Assembly (NCBI RefSeq): GCF_958979055.1
Contig: NC_084895.1
Coordinates: 1,412,001 to 1,476,000 of the forward strand
Source of the DNA: Alnus glutinosa
Taxonomy: Eukaryota > Streptophyta > Magnoliopsida > Fagales > Betulaceae
Length of the DNA stretch: 64,000 nt
Reading direction: 5' to 3'
Shown: one piece after another, positions 25,301 through 36,039 of the stretch
Numbering within the stretch: the first letter of the stretch is position 1
Layout of the letters: each line of letters opens with the position of its first letter
Notes under the pieces: model-generated
Databases searched by the model: none
What the model was told of the DNA's origin: nothing
Seen by the model: the letters and a program-made list of their open reading frames with translations, nothing else
Translations under genes and position numbers: made by a program

Positions 25301-28300
25301 CCAAACATGCCAACCTTCCATCAACCTTGTCCATATTCAGCAACTTTTTGCTAGGTGAAATATTTTCTCAGGTAGGATGGTTCTAAGATTTCTTCTTTTC
25401 TTCTTTTCTGGTGAAGATGTTTGTCGGTGCACTGTTACATTATACGTTTCTTGCTTCTATGTGCAACTAGGATCCTCTAAGGGCTAGTGATAAAGCCTTG
25501 ACGAGTTGTGGTCCTTATAAAATGAAGGAGGATGATGCAATGGTTTATAGAAGACCTTATCTCACATCTGGTTCGTCGGGTTTTGCATTGAATGCAATTA
25601 GCAGAGCCATGAGAAAAGAGCTAAAGGTGAACTTCTTCGTATTTTCTTTTCCTTTTACTTCTTTATCAGATTGAATTCTCTTCATTGTGGACTGTAGGTT
25701 TCTATATTTACTATAACAGATTAAGATATTCAAGAAAACGAGGTAAAAATGGTCCTATTTCCCCATGCTGTCTAGAACTTCCTACTGGTTTTTACTCATG
25801 GATTAAGCTTTCTTGCTGCCAGAGGAACATGTTACCATTTGTAATTTTTTATTTGACAAATTAAAAAAAGAAACAGAAGAATGAAACAAAAAACAAAATG
25901 GAAACACATCGAGTTATTATTGAATTCTTTCCTTGCAAAGTAGAATAACACAAACTTGTCACTGGAACAACCGAAGTCCGGGATTACATAGAGATTTCTT
26001 TCATTAGCATCAATTGATTTTGCAAGCTAGTTTACTATGCGAATGGAGATTCTGAGCCAGTGGATTTTGCTCCTCTTTATTGAGTTTTGGGGGTTTTGTT
26101 GAAGGTTCTTTGAATAGCTTTTAGGCTCTCTCGTTTTGTTTTTCCTTTTCATAGCTGGAAAAAGATGACTGCAGCTTTCTTTATCATTACCTTGAAGCAT
26201 GCTGTGGAGGGCTGAATAAACAGTACCTCTTCACAGGTTACCATCTTTATGTGAGTCAAATGTGTAAAAGATCGGTGGTTGAGGTGCAAGTTCAATGGGT
26301 ATATGTTAATATGACCATTTAATCCTATAGAAATATATAATCGAAGCGATGAAGACCGTTAGGGCTACATCTTAACTATTGAAGTCTGTGTTACAATGAG
26401 TGATATTTATAGACGGATTAAGGAGTACTAGTGAACAAGAAAACCTACGCTAAACAAGGAAGAAAATCATTGATAGTCCTACAAGGAAACTGCGTAAAGG
26501 CCTAATATAGAGAATATTCTAACAAATCCTAATTCTTAAGCTGTTTCAAGCTTTCCTCTAACATGAGGACCATTGGCTATATACACAAGAGTAATGTTAC
26601 TTATGTCCTCTCAAATATCATGTGACTTTAAAATTACCATTCACTATTGGTTCAAAATCTAATAATGATCATCTCAAATTCAATGATGATTTTAAAACCA
26701 CATGGCATTTTGGAGGACACAAGAAGGATACTCTATACTTATGGTGTGTGACTTGGATTACCATGTTAAAAATATTACCCTTGGATGTAAGAACACATGA
26801 TTGTGCTCAGGGGCGGAGCCAAGAAATTCTTGGAGGGGGGGGGGGGGCGAACTATATATATATATATAGTTCCTGTATACGTGCGCTCGCTTTTAAAATA
26901 AAAGAAAATAAGTCTTGAGCTTAATTTATAATAGTTCTTATTAGCATTAACATTCGAAAAAAAAAAAACGAATAATTAACTAAATCAAACCCATCAAATT
27001 AGACAAAAAAAAATCCAATAATCTAAGTAAGTTGGTATCTATTAAAAATCTTAATCTAGAAAAAATAGCAAACACAAAAAAAATATAAACTACTTGACAA
27101 ATAAATTATGCGCAGTTAATAGGGCTTAAGAAAAATGAGTACCTTTCAATTAATTACCGTAAAGAAAATAGAAAAGCCTCAAATTTCAAAGCAAAACCAT
27201 ATTAGAAATTTAGAAGTTAAAACCTACAAAAAAAAAAAATAAGAGCAGATAACTCACAGTGATGAGTGTTGACCACTGGTGGTGGTGTGTGAAGAGGTGG
27301 ATAGATAGCCGATGGTGGATGCACATTGCACCGCGTACAGCCAGATCTCGGTCTCAGACTCAGTTCTCTCGCTCATTGTAATGGTGTCGTGTGATTTTGG
27401 AATTTTGTAGATATATTTGTTATGAAAAAATTAGAAATGGATAGAGAAAATAAATGGAATTATATTGTTATATTGATAGTGTAGCTGAGCTCAGCTAAAG
27501 CTCCTAGCATGAGAGATTCGTGCTCCACCCATAGGCTCCAAGTTCAACTTCAGAATACAATCAACTTCGATACCCAACCCACTGATAACATTGAGCTTTT
27601 ATAACTCTTCAATCTACAAACTTCCTAACAATTCTACTAACAAAAAACTCATGAAATGTGTTAACAACCCAAGCCCAAAACTGATAAAAAGGTGCGTATT
27701 TGCAAGTAATAAAACTATGTTTTTTACAAGGATAAAACAGTTTGTTTTGAGCTGTTCCACTCTAACTCTCCAGAGGCTTTTCTCTGTCAACCGCCCGTCA
27801 CTTCATGTCTTGTCTTGCACTGCTCGATGATCCATCTCCTCAAAATTCAAACTCATTTTCAACTAAAGACTCCAAGTCTCCAACGTTCTTCTGGTTCTTT
27901 CTTCTTCACCTTCATTTCTGTTCATCTTCTTCCTCCCCGTTACACTCCCATCTCGGTATTTTCATTTTTTTTTTTCTTTTTTCTTGGGGTTGAACGTGAG
28001 ATTGAGGGTTTGAAAGGAAGTTTGAGAGTAGTTGTATAGTAAATCTTGTCCCCTTTTTTTTTTTCTTGTGCAACGTGATTTTATTTTATTGACAGTTGCC
28101 ATGTTGCATAGGATTTGCTGCAGATTATTGTTATTATTTTTTTTTATCTATTGTGTCTGGTAATTTTTATTTTTATTTTTCTAGTTTAATATCTGCTACG
28201 TTGCTGGGTTTTTAAAAAAAAAATTAAGTAGAAATTTTCAATTATTTTTTAAGTAGATAATAGAGTAGATTTTTTTGGGGGGGCCAGAATTTTATTTTTG

Positions 28301-28536
28301 CCGGGGCCAGATGCTTAACCTTTAAAAAAAAAAATTTAGAAGGCTTTGAAAATTTTTGGGGGCCATGCCAAACGTAGCTCCGCCCCTGATTGTGCTAGAC
28401 TTTCAGTCAGTGTTGATTTTTTCATACCTTTGAAAAGTTCAAATGGCAAACTTTCTTGTGGTAGATTTTATTTATAAGAAGAATCTTCGAACTTTCTTGT
28501 GGCAGATAAAGCTGGTTGTTTTCGTGTGTGTGTGCA

Positions 28537-28572
<36 letters not shown>

Positions 28573-30010
28573 ATGAAGCTTGTTTTTTTCTTCTTCTCTT
28601 TTGGGAAAGATAATGAGTAGTTAATGCTTTTCTTATCTCTGCTTTTTGTCTGGTTTCCTTATTGGCAGACCCATGTGGAGGATGTGCGGAAGATACTCAC
28701 GGATAAAGATTGGAAAGTGAAAACTACAGTTTTCTGGGGCCAAAGGGACCGCTGGTTGAGCTATGATGGAGTTGAAGATTTCTGCAAGGATTCCAACCAT
28801 AAGCTTGTAGAACTACCACTGGTACAAAATGCTCTCTGTTTTGCATGCGCATGGACCTGGAAACTCAATTTACCATTCCTCTCACCCTTAAAACAAAATC
28901 AAATCAGACCAAAACGGAACAAAACAAAATAAAACGTAGGAAAAACTTCATTTATAACCCCGATCTTTCATCACTTTTACAATAAGACCAAAACAGGACA
29001 AAACAAAATAAAACATAAGTTCGCTCTTGTACATATGAATTAACAATTGCATGCTTGTAACCTTTCATGTGGACATCCCAAATTCATATCGTTGTTGCAT
29101 ATCATCATGTAATAAAGCACCTCCCATGCAATAAATAAGTTTTTGCTAAATGGGTTCATTTTCAATATCCTCTCGACCTCTCTAAACTTTAAAGTTGCAT
29201 GTCCTTAATTTTAAAAATTTCTCAAATTTCTGTCATATTTAACCTTAGTTTCCCAAAAGAAATTAATTTTGTCACTCCTTCAGTTCACTGAAAATAAATT
29301 TTGTCCCTTTTTGGAAAAGAGAGAGAGAGAGAGAGAGAAATTTTGCCCCTTTTTTGTTTGAATATTCACATTTTTGTGTTGAACTATTGATTAAATGATT
29401 GACTTTATCATTTCCTATAAACTTAAACTTTTGAGTTTAGTGGTGATTTGACATAGTATCAGAGCAAATGTAATGAGTTCAAACATTGTTTCCGTCATTT
29501 ATCACTCATTTCAATTAAATATTTTTATCAGCTTAAGCTTTTGGGATAACTGATGATTAAAAATGGTATAAAAGCAAAAGATCTTGAGTTCGAATCTTAT
29601 TTCTGTCAATTCACACTCAATTCCAGTTAAATATTTCACGTGCTAGGCCTCACCTATTAAAGAGAATTTTGAACCCACACATGAAAGGTGTGTTAAAGCA
29701 TTGATTAAATGATTAAATTTACCTATTTCTTAAGCTTTGGGGATAAGTTGTGACTTGACATTTTGTTGGTAAGAACCTAAAAGCATTCTTCTCTTCCTTT
29801 TTTTTTTTTTTTTATTCTCTTAATTTTTCCCTTTGATTGTTTTATTTTTCCCTCTTTTTTTTTTTTGGTATATATTTCAGTTGTTAAGTTGGGAAAAAGT
29901 TTGAGTTAAATTGCTGTGCTTTGCAGGCAGGGCATCATGTACAAGAAGATTGTGGTGAAGAACTTGGGCAACTCATTTCTAAGGTTATCAGTCAAAGGAG
30001 CCAAATTTGA
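19309..30010 (+). CDS. Alpha/beta-hydrolase-fold protein, probably plastid-targeted; 13 exons, 385 aa
   Basis: Exons: 19309-19437, 19735-19789, 20046-20101, 21394-21494, 21677-21746, 22640-22709, 24260-24316, 24402-24469, 24590-24670, 25294-25371, 25471-25626, 28669-28821 and 29927-30010. Every junction is GT/AG and the phases agree. The first ATG in the frame is at 19309. Residues 1-40 resemble a transit peptide (Ser/Ala-rich, then QRRKFLKLSCKS). The oxyanion-loop motif HGFPSQ is at 132-137, DWLGFGFSDKP at 158-168, the acid D334 in GQRDRW and the histidine H361 in AGHHVQED. This is the haloalkane-dehalogenase/epoxide-hydrolase-like layout. At the nucleophile elbow the sequence reads VVQGYFSPVV (200-209), so Gly203 sits where Asp or Ser is expected. 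The protein may be a non-enzymatic member or use another residue. Substrate unknown. Introns 3, 6 and 11 carry transposons. Confidence 0.9.
20503..20763. mobile_element. PIF/Harbinger (Tourist-like) MITE, 261 bp, TAA duplication
   Basis: The ends are GGGTCCGTTTGG and CAAACGCGCTC with TAA on both sides (20500-20502, 20764-20766). The interior is rich in GCGATTTNAAA-type motifs. It lies in intron 3 of the hydrolase gene. Confidence 0.72.
22839..23043 (-). mobile_element. SINE-like element in hydrolase intron 6
   Basis: The minus-strand reading ends in poly-A (T-run 22837-22853). A B-box-like AGGTTCAAAACTC lies near its 5' end. The probable target duplication is AATGCCTTT (about 22831-22839 and 23044-23052). 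There is no coding capacity. The A box is not clear, so tRNA origin is likely but not proven. Confidence 0.6.
26589..26733. mobile_element. Hairpin MITE, GAGTAATGTTAC type
   Basis: GAGTAATG...ATGTCCTC at the left mirrors GAGGACACAAGAAGGATACTC at the right. The inner arms carry TGTGACTTTAAAATTACCAT and its complement. Same family as 43453-43634. It lies in hydrolase intron 11. Confidence 0.65.
26808..28388. mobile_element. Non-autonomous hAT element, 1581 bp, perfect 8-bp target duplication
   Basis: The termini CAGGGGCGGAGCCA and (complement) CAGGGGCGGAGCTA are inverted repeats starting with CAG. The flanks are ATTGTGCT at 26800-26807 and 28389-28396. No transposase-like ORF was recognised. 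It makes up half of intron 11 of the hydrolase gene and is presumably spliced out. Confidence 0.9.
29380..29770. repeat. Copia-LTR-derived repeat fragments in hydrolase intron 12
   Basis: Three imperfect copies of TTGATTAAATGATT...TTTTGGGATAA...GATTTGACAT occur. One is followed by AGTATCAGAGC (29456-29466), close to the tRNA-iMet primer-binding site TGGTATCAGAGC. A fuller relative is at 10960-11185. Confidence 0.5.
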
Positions 30011-30133
30011 TGATACAGCACTGTTGCTTCTTGAGCAACCCAATGCTCCAAATGTTTACCTTGTGACATAAGTTAGGGCTTCAGTATACATAGTCTTGCA
30101 ATATATAAACCATTCAGTATATATTCTTTGTAA

Positions 30134-30139
30134 AATAAA
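30134..30139 (+). promoter_or_regulatory. Polyadenylation signal AATAAA of the hydrolase gene
   Basis: AATAAA lies 124 bp after the stop codon at 30010, a usual plant 3' UTR distance. Use is inferred. Confidence 0.55.
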
Positions 30140-30752
30140 GACTGCCATTGCCATTAAAGATGAGCACCCATGTGTTAACAAATCACTAATAATTTAATTT
30201 TTATTATGGGACATCAATTATATATATTTTCAAGGTTGATTGGATCTTTGTCTATAGTATCTCTCTATGTATAAAACTAATTCAATGATTGATAAATTGT
30301 CTAAGAAGACAAATAGAATTTAAATAAAAATAGCTAGATATGAGCAATTATGGAAAGGAGGTATATGGAGTCAACAAACAATTCGAAATGTCTTAGACTT
30401 TTTTTTTAAAATAGGTTTTAGTCAAATAACAATGATTCTAGGTTACTTCTTGATTAAATATACGGTTAAATACTTTTTTGGTCCACGTACTTAGCGTTTT
30501 TAACAAATTGCTCCCTGACTTTTCAAAAGTGATGGAAATAGTCCCCGTGCTTTCATTTTTTATCACTTTACTCATTCCGTCCATATTCTGCTAAAAAAAT
30601 TAAGTTTTTTGCCACATGTGCTTATCACTTAAAAAAAAAAAAAAAAAGGTTTCTCATCGGATGGTCGCTGGGGATTGGAAAAACCTCACCCCCACAAGGG
30701 ACCTCATTCCTGACGTCTCGTGGGGTGGGATGTCCCCCACGGGCCACGGATT
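30140..30752. other. Intergenic sequence with a MULE-like terminal fragment
   Basis: GGTTAAATACTTTTTTGGTCC at 30464 and the following CCACGTACTTAGCG and TTACTCATTCCGTCC resemble one end of a common plant Mutator-type repeat. A matching opposite end was not found. Confidence 0.4.
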
Positions 30753-31138
30753 AGGATTCTCTACAATTTTAAAGAAATTTGAAATTCTCAAATTTCTTTG
30801 AAATCAAGCTCTTTTTTTACATCGAAATGACGTGAAAAATGCTACATATTAAAAATATGACATGTTAACAATAAAATCAAAAATCAAAATCATTCGAAAA
30901 GATTTTTTTCTTACATTTTATGTCGTATAAAAGCTTTGAGCAAAAAACTGTCTTTCAATTTAGTAAAAAAGAAGCGTCTTTTCAAAAGTGAAGAAAAAAC
31001 CTTTTGAAATGATTTTTTTCTTTTTTTTTTCACTGTTAACATGTCATATTTTTAATATGTAGCATTTTTTACGTCATTTTAATGTAAAAAACGGCTTGAT
31101 TTGAATTTCAAATTTTTTTAAAAAATGAAGGGAATCCT
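30753..31138. mobile_element. Long-TIR (about 120 bp) foldback element
   Basis: AGGATTCTCTACA...GAAATCAAGC...AAATGACGTGAAAAATGCTAC...ATGACATGTTAACA is mirrored at the right end down to GGGAATCCT. The centre is AT-rich and non-coding. Degenerate relatives lie at 37850-38200. Confidence 0.75.
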
Positions 31139-32930
31139 GACCCATAGGCCACTACCAACCTGTGGGCTAGGGTTTTCCTGTTTCCGGCGAGCCACCATCT
31201 TTTTATATTTTTAAATTATATTCTGGCTTGGCAATAATGGAGACGTGCTCGTACATGGTGGCCTACACACGTGCATACAAGATCAATAATGGTACATTAA
31301 TTATGACCTTTTCATTTTCCCAAGAAAAGCCATTACATTTTCACCACATTAATACCTTGCCATCTTTCTTTTCCACACACACACGTTATTCTCTCCTTCG
31401 CCATTTGATTTCCCCAAGTCAATCCTAGCCATTACTTCCTCATCCTTTGCATTCAATTTCAACCCTCAGATTTTCTCACCTAAATCTCATCCGTTCAAAT
31501 TAACCCAAACTACTCGCTCTCTCTTCCTTCTTTCTCCCAACACCATCCTTACATCACTGAAAGCCCTAAAACTCAGTCTCTCTCCCAAATCTTGCTTCAT
31601 GTCCAACCCCTTCAGTCACCACTCTGACTATCAAACGTGATAAATGGCTCTGGGAGTGTGAGAAATTATGTTGGGCCCTTGTATAGAAAGCCCCTATTAT
31701 TATAGGGACGGCAAAAAAAATATAGGGGTTGTCAAGAATCCACCAATAAACCTCGTAGGTCTCCAAGGACGGACCCATATATAGACAAAGGGGTCATGGC
31801 CGATACCAAAAATATATTTGACTTATCATTCATACTTTGACCCCTCCTTATGAGAAATCCTGGTTCGGCCCATAGGTTATAGGTACGCCGTGAACCTTTT
31901 CTAATTTCCAAAAGAAACACTTAGAAAACAAATAGAGTAAATAAACAAATGAATAGAAAGAAAAAGACTATATTATTATTATATTGTCAAAATATTTTCC
32001 ATGTTATAATAGTTTCTATGTTATGCCTTGGTTTAGTTTTTGAGTATTGTTGTATACTATATATCTCACAAATATTATAATATGTTGATGTGGTAAGGTC
32101 TAGTAGTCATTAGATTCTCTTTTTTTTTTCTTTTTTTTTTTCATTATTTTAACAAAGGTTGATCCAACGACTGCTATATCATATCATGTCCGTATAGTGA
32201 AATATTTGTGTGATATTGGTGTACGTGATATAAATGTAGTAGCTCTATTGGTGTGGTGTGCTACATTTTTATAAAAATTCAAACAACTTAAGAGAGTAGT
32301 GGGCTATTGAACCCAGATGCCCTAAACAAGTAGGCCACGCATCTTAAACTATCTAGGATAGGTGAACTCCTCAATCCCTTTATCTTGAGCTGCCCGAATG
32401 AGTCATGCTAAAAATTACATTTTTATCCCACACTAATGTCAATCCACCTTTAAATTTTTTTTAACAATAGTTGATCTAAGCTGATTGGTATTAATGTCAC
32501 ATCAAAGGAATGAGATAACTGTGAGATAAAAGTGTAATTTTTAATATTATTTTTTTTCTTTTTAACAATAATTGATTTAAGAATTAGTTAGAATTGGCAC
32601 GTCAATATTATAAAATAAAAACGTAATTTTTAATATTACTGTTTCTGAATTTCAGTGAAATTCAGCCCATCCTCATCCATCCATCCATCTTCAGACATGA
32701 ATAAATTAACACAAAAAAGACAAATCAAGATATTCCTTTAGAGTTTATCCCATTAAAGAGTTCGCTCCCTGACACACGTAACCTACAAAAACAAAGCCAA
32801 TACTGGCCAGAAATGCATGCAGCACCATAAAGCACAAACTAAAGTCGACCAAGAAGCCCTCCCCCGTGACCCCCGAATCCCGCCAATTCTCCTTCACGGG
32901 TTCCAAATTCGTGGCTCCAAATCATCCCAG
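31139..32930. other. Intergenic, no gene recognised
   Basis: AT-rich. It includes AAGGACGGACCCA at 31768 and GTTCGGCCCATAGG at 31863, which look like pieces of an old DNA transposon. The last 200 bp form the promoter of the lipid-transfer protein gene, with CATGCATGC (RY-like) near 32813. Confidence 0.45.
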
Positions 32931-32938
32931 CCCTTCTC

Positions 32939-32945
32939 TATATAT
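32939..32945 (+). promoter_or_regulatory. TATA box of the DIR1-like gene
   Basis: TATATAT in the context CCTTCTCTATATATGATC lies 73 bp before the ATG. That would place the start of transcription near 32970. Confidence 0.6.
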
Positions 32946-33017
32946 GATCACCATGTGATATGATGCCAGTGTGAGTCAGTGAACTGATCGATCACTGAGC
33001 AGCTTCTTGCAGAAAGC

Positions 33018-33329
33018 ATGGAGATGGGAAGGAGGATGGTGGTGATCATGGTGATCGTTTTGATGGTTGCTTTGTTTGGAGGGTCGTCGACGAGGGCTTT
33101 CACCTTGTGTAACATGGACGACGATGGCCTTTCAGCTTGCAAGCCGTCGGTTACTCAGCCGAATCCGGCTGACCCAACGCCGGAGTGTTGCCGGGCTCTT
33201 TCTGGGGCTGATCTGACATGCCTGTGTTCGTATAAGAACTCACTGGTGTTGCCTTCTCTTGGGATTGATCCTAAACTTGCCATGGCACTGCCAGCCAAGT
33301 GCAACCTCACCCCTCCTGCCAATTGCTAA
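33018..33329 (+). CDS. DIR1-like non-specific lipid-transfer protein, intronless, 103 aa
   Basis: Small secreted lipid carrier of the putative lipid-transfer protein DIR1-like group. Residues 1-27 are a signal peptide: basic start MEMGRRM, a hydrophobic stretch, and a likely cut after STRA. The mature part has exactly eight cysteines at 31, 41, 57, 58, 68, 70, 95 and 103, in the nsLTP order C-C-CC-CxC-C-C. The segments CLCSYKNS (68-75) and [12 protein letters not shown] (81-92) are typical of the DIR1 subgroup rather than type 1 LTPs. In Arabidopsis DIR1 binds lipids and is needed for long-distance systemic acquired resistance signalling; the same role here is inference. It is a single uninterrupted ORF with a TATA box about 75 bp upstream of the ATG. 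No neighbouring gene appears to be functionally linked. Confidence 0.9.
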   Translation: MEMGRRMVVIMVIVLMVALFGGSSTRAFTLCNMDDDGLSACKPSVTQPNPADPTPECCRALSGADLTCLCSYKNSLVLPSLGIDPKLAMALPAKCNLTPPANC

Positions 33330-33586
33330 GGTCGATCTCTTTATTTCTCTCTCACACACACCACACGTACTGTACGTAAGTTTTCACGCGATATAATTAA
33401 AATTAGTGTAATAAACGAGTTTAAATAGTAGGATTACTCATTTTGCGAAGACTATTCCAGCAAAGAAAACATTTGGCACGTGTTATGTATAATTAGTTAT
33501 AAAACGTTAAATTTACTCTTTTCTACCCGTTTAAAATTTTGAAATAATTGAAAATTTAACATAATATCAAAGTAAATAATAATAAG

Positions 33587-33727
33587 AAAAATATAAATAA
33601 ATAAAATAAAAATATTTGTTTTTTTAAAACAAAAATAATAATTGAAGGGGTGGCCGCACGTACGCCACCCTCAACCACCTTTGGGGTGGCTGCCGCCGAT
33701 TCAATTTTTTTCTTCTTTCTTTTTTTT

Positions 33728-33790
<63 letters not shown>

Positions 33791-33822
33791 AAATATTTTT
33801 GTTTTATTTATTTATATTTTTA
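33587..33822. mobile_element. MITE with 35-bp AT-rich inverted repeats, GGGGTGGC core and (TA)n
   Basis: The left arm with AAAAATATAAATAAATAAAA and the right arm with TTTTATTTATTTATATTTTT are near-perfect inverses. Between them lies GGGGTGGCCGCACG...CTTTGGGGTGGCTGCC, followed by a TA microsatellite at 33730-33787. GGGGTGG pieces also occur at 38340-38430. Confidence 0.65.
33730..33787. repeat. (TA)n microsatellite
   Basis: About 29 TA units inside the MITE at 33587-33822. Shorter TA runs are at 1291-1336, 44894-44927 and 45872-45916. Confidence 0.95.
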
Positions 33823-34156
33823 TTAGATTTTTTTTCTTCATTGCATTGGACACGTGTTGGCTTCCTATTGGGTATGATGTAGCTAACTAATAGAATCTGT
33901 TAATTTGGTGGATGTAAAACGTGTTCAAGGACTGATTTGTAATTATAGTTTACTACAAGAATCATCCATGAATTTTTATACCACAGGGAGTAATTTATAA
34001 TTTAGACCAACTCCAATAACCAATAATACAATTATCCCTTACTACTACATACTAAAAACTTAAATCGATAAAAAAGAATAAATTTAATTAATATTTTAAT
34101 AATATTAGAAAGACCCTAAATATATATAGGGTGGCAAAAGATCCTCTATATATATA
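33823..34156. other. Dispersed-repeat remnant between MITEs
   Basis: ACACGTGTTGG, then TACTACAAGAATCATCCATGA and TACCACAGGGAGTAATT match, in opposite orientation, text at 18490-18640. It is a shared repeat of unknown class. Confidence 0.45.
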
Positions 34157-34375
34157 TATATGAACAGAAATTTCCTACAAATCGATTTGTAGGAAATTTC
34201 GTATAACTCACATATCAAGGTGACATATGTTCTTTAAACATGTGAGAAGCACGTATTTTTTTATTAATGTTATTAAAATAGCGTGTGAGAAACATTCTAT
34301 TAAAACAATATGTGTTTATCACATGCTAAATGACACATGTCAATCTTATATGTAAGTCGTATGAAATTGAGATCC
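34157..34375. mobile_element. Degenerate Mutator-type MITE, relative of 5535-5723
   Basis: AGAAATTTCCTACAA at the left and CTTATATGTAAGTCGTATGAAAT at the right, with the same internal ACATGTGAGAAGCAC and TGTGAGAAACAT motifs. Target duplication is not clear. Confidence 0.5.
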
Positions 34376-34809
34376 CATTGATTTTATAGAGCACCGACCT
34401 TTCACATTATATATATATATATTATTTAGGTTTAGTACAAATTAGGGTTTAATCTTGTTGCCTTTTCACTTCTTTCAGGTTTTTTAAGGTATCTGCGCTG
34501 CATTGATGGGGTTGTCATTAGTGACCATTGTAATTCGCCAAGTCTGTTTTTATATTTACTAGCTTGATTGAATGTACTTTGAATAAGTAATTTGGATTAT
34601 GCCATGTAATCTTCAAATTGCTTAATTCGTAAAATCTTGAAATGTTTTATGTAATATATAAAAAAACGTCTTTGTTGTTGAAAATAAATATGTTTAATTG
34701 AGCATTTTGTTATGATCATGGTGGAGCCCAATTTGAGGTATGGGGGTTAAAACGGGCCAAGGTGATGGATTTAAAATCATTCACATGCGCGCCACTTAAT
34801 TAACAAATA

Positions 34810-34907
34810 CACTTACACTACACAACAATAACACAATACTAAGGCACAATGGAGTGGTGCCCACCACTCCATTGTGCCTTAGTGTTGTGTTGTTGTGTAG
34901 TGTGAGT
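34810..34907. mobile_element. Hairpin MITE 1 of a cluster of three
   Basis: The near-perfect palindrome runs from ACTTACACTACACAACA to TGTTGTGTAGTGTGAGT, with arms of about 48 bp and almost no loop. The centre is GGAGTGGTGCCCACCACTCC. Confidence 0.85.
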
Positions 34908-34972
34908 ATTTTAATCATTTTTCACAAATATTTAGCTAAAGAATACATTTTTTTATGGAAAATGTTATATTT

Positions 34973-35083
34973 ACAACATCAATACAACAACTGTACAACA
35001 ATCCCTCACATGAGGGTGGGTCCCACATACTGGGGCCCACCCTCATGTGAGGGGTTATTGTACAGTTGTTGTATTGGTGTTGT
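34973..35083. mobile_element. Hairpin MITE 2 of a cluster of three
   Basis: ACAACATCAATACAACAACT...CTCACATGAGGGTGGG is mirrored by CCCACCCTCATGTGAGGG...GTTGTATTGGTGTTGT. The arms are about 51 bp. Confidence 0.85.
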
Positions 35084-35163
35084 ACAAGAATCAAATCCCT
35101 TTTTTTATTGTAGCTATCCACTTTTTCAAAGCACATATATCTGGCTCGAAAAGTGATTCATGC

Positions 35164-35276
35164 ACAACTCATATTGCACAACTATCCCACAATCAAGACA
35201 CATGAGGTGGAATCCACCTACATGTGGGTCCCACCCAATATGTCTTGGGGATGTGGGATAGTTGTGTAAGGGTTGT
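35164..35276. mobile_element. Hairpin MITE 3 of a cluster of three
   Basis: ACAACTC...TTGCACAACTATCCCACAA is mirrored by ATGTGGGATAGTTGTGTAAGGGTTGT, with GTGGGTCCCAC near the centre. More diverged than its two neighbours. Confidence 0.75.
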
Positions 35277-35699
35277 AATTTTATCATTTCCCTATCCGGC
35301 TCAACAGTTTAGCTATCAACTTTTACTATTATATTTTTTTTAAAAAAAAATTAATCCATTTTCATTATTCCCAAAAAGGAAAGAGTATCAAATCGATTTT
35401 TTTTTTATTAGTTTTTTTTATGTATTGTTAAGCTACCATGTTCAGTACTTTAAACATCCTTGAATTAGGACATACACTTTCATAGCAGAATTTTTTTATT
35501 TTTTATTTTTAAAAAAAAAAAACCAAAACAAAAGGCATATGATTAAATATTAATTATAGCCTATAATTATATACATGCCCGCCTAAATATTATTGAGTGA
35601 TCATTTTATTATTGGGTTTTATGCACATTAATTGTTTAGAAAATGGATTAATGAATGTGGTAAACAATATATTGGATAATATTTAGGGTCTGCCTCATT

Positions 35700-36035
35700 G
35701 ATGCCATCTTTAGTAGAAAGAGTAAGGAAGAGAAGATCTCGCATGGAGGTAGAAGGCCTACGGGTCATGAACTTCTTTTCCCGTAGAGGAAGCGATTATG
35801 ACGATAATTAGAGGAGAAGCATCAACTAATAGAGTTCCTGGCGGTTCATTCATCTAACCATACATTAGTACCACTTTTGATTCAACAATATTTTTTTTCA
35901 TTGATTACTCCATGTTCTTTCATTTCCATGTAAATATCATTTCCTTCACGAGTATGTTCACTTGCTCTGTCAAATAAAGATACACCTCCATGAACTGTGG
36001 TAATGTTGTTGATCAATTCCATTATGAGTACTTTT
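35700..36035 (-). pseudogene. atpB: Decayed plastid atpB fragment (NUPT)
   Basis: On the minus strand from 36035 the sequence reads LIMELINNI.., HGGVSLF, then [21 protein letters not shown], which is the chloroplast ATP synthase beta subunit just after the P-loop. The nuclear-encoded mitochondrial beta subunit differs here (REMIESGVIKL type), so the source is plastid DNA. One extra A in the run after GTAATCAATG shifts the frame. Beyond it the plastid sequence is recognisable in a second frame (ESKVVLMYG, then MNEPPG), after which there is an apparent deletion and weaker similarity down to about 35700. It is non-functional. The divergence suggests an old transfer. Confidence 0.8.
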
Positions 36036-36039
36036 TGAG

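Noticed and set aside
27591..28039. Small ORFs inside the hAT element
   Set aside because: No similarity to hAT transposase (no BED finger or dimerisation motif); T- and S-rich low complexity.
33556..33792. ORF with YIYIYI repeats
   Set aside because: Translation of the TA microsatellite.
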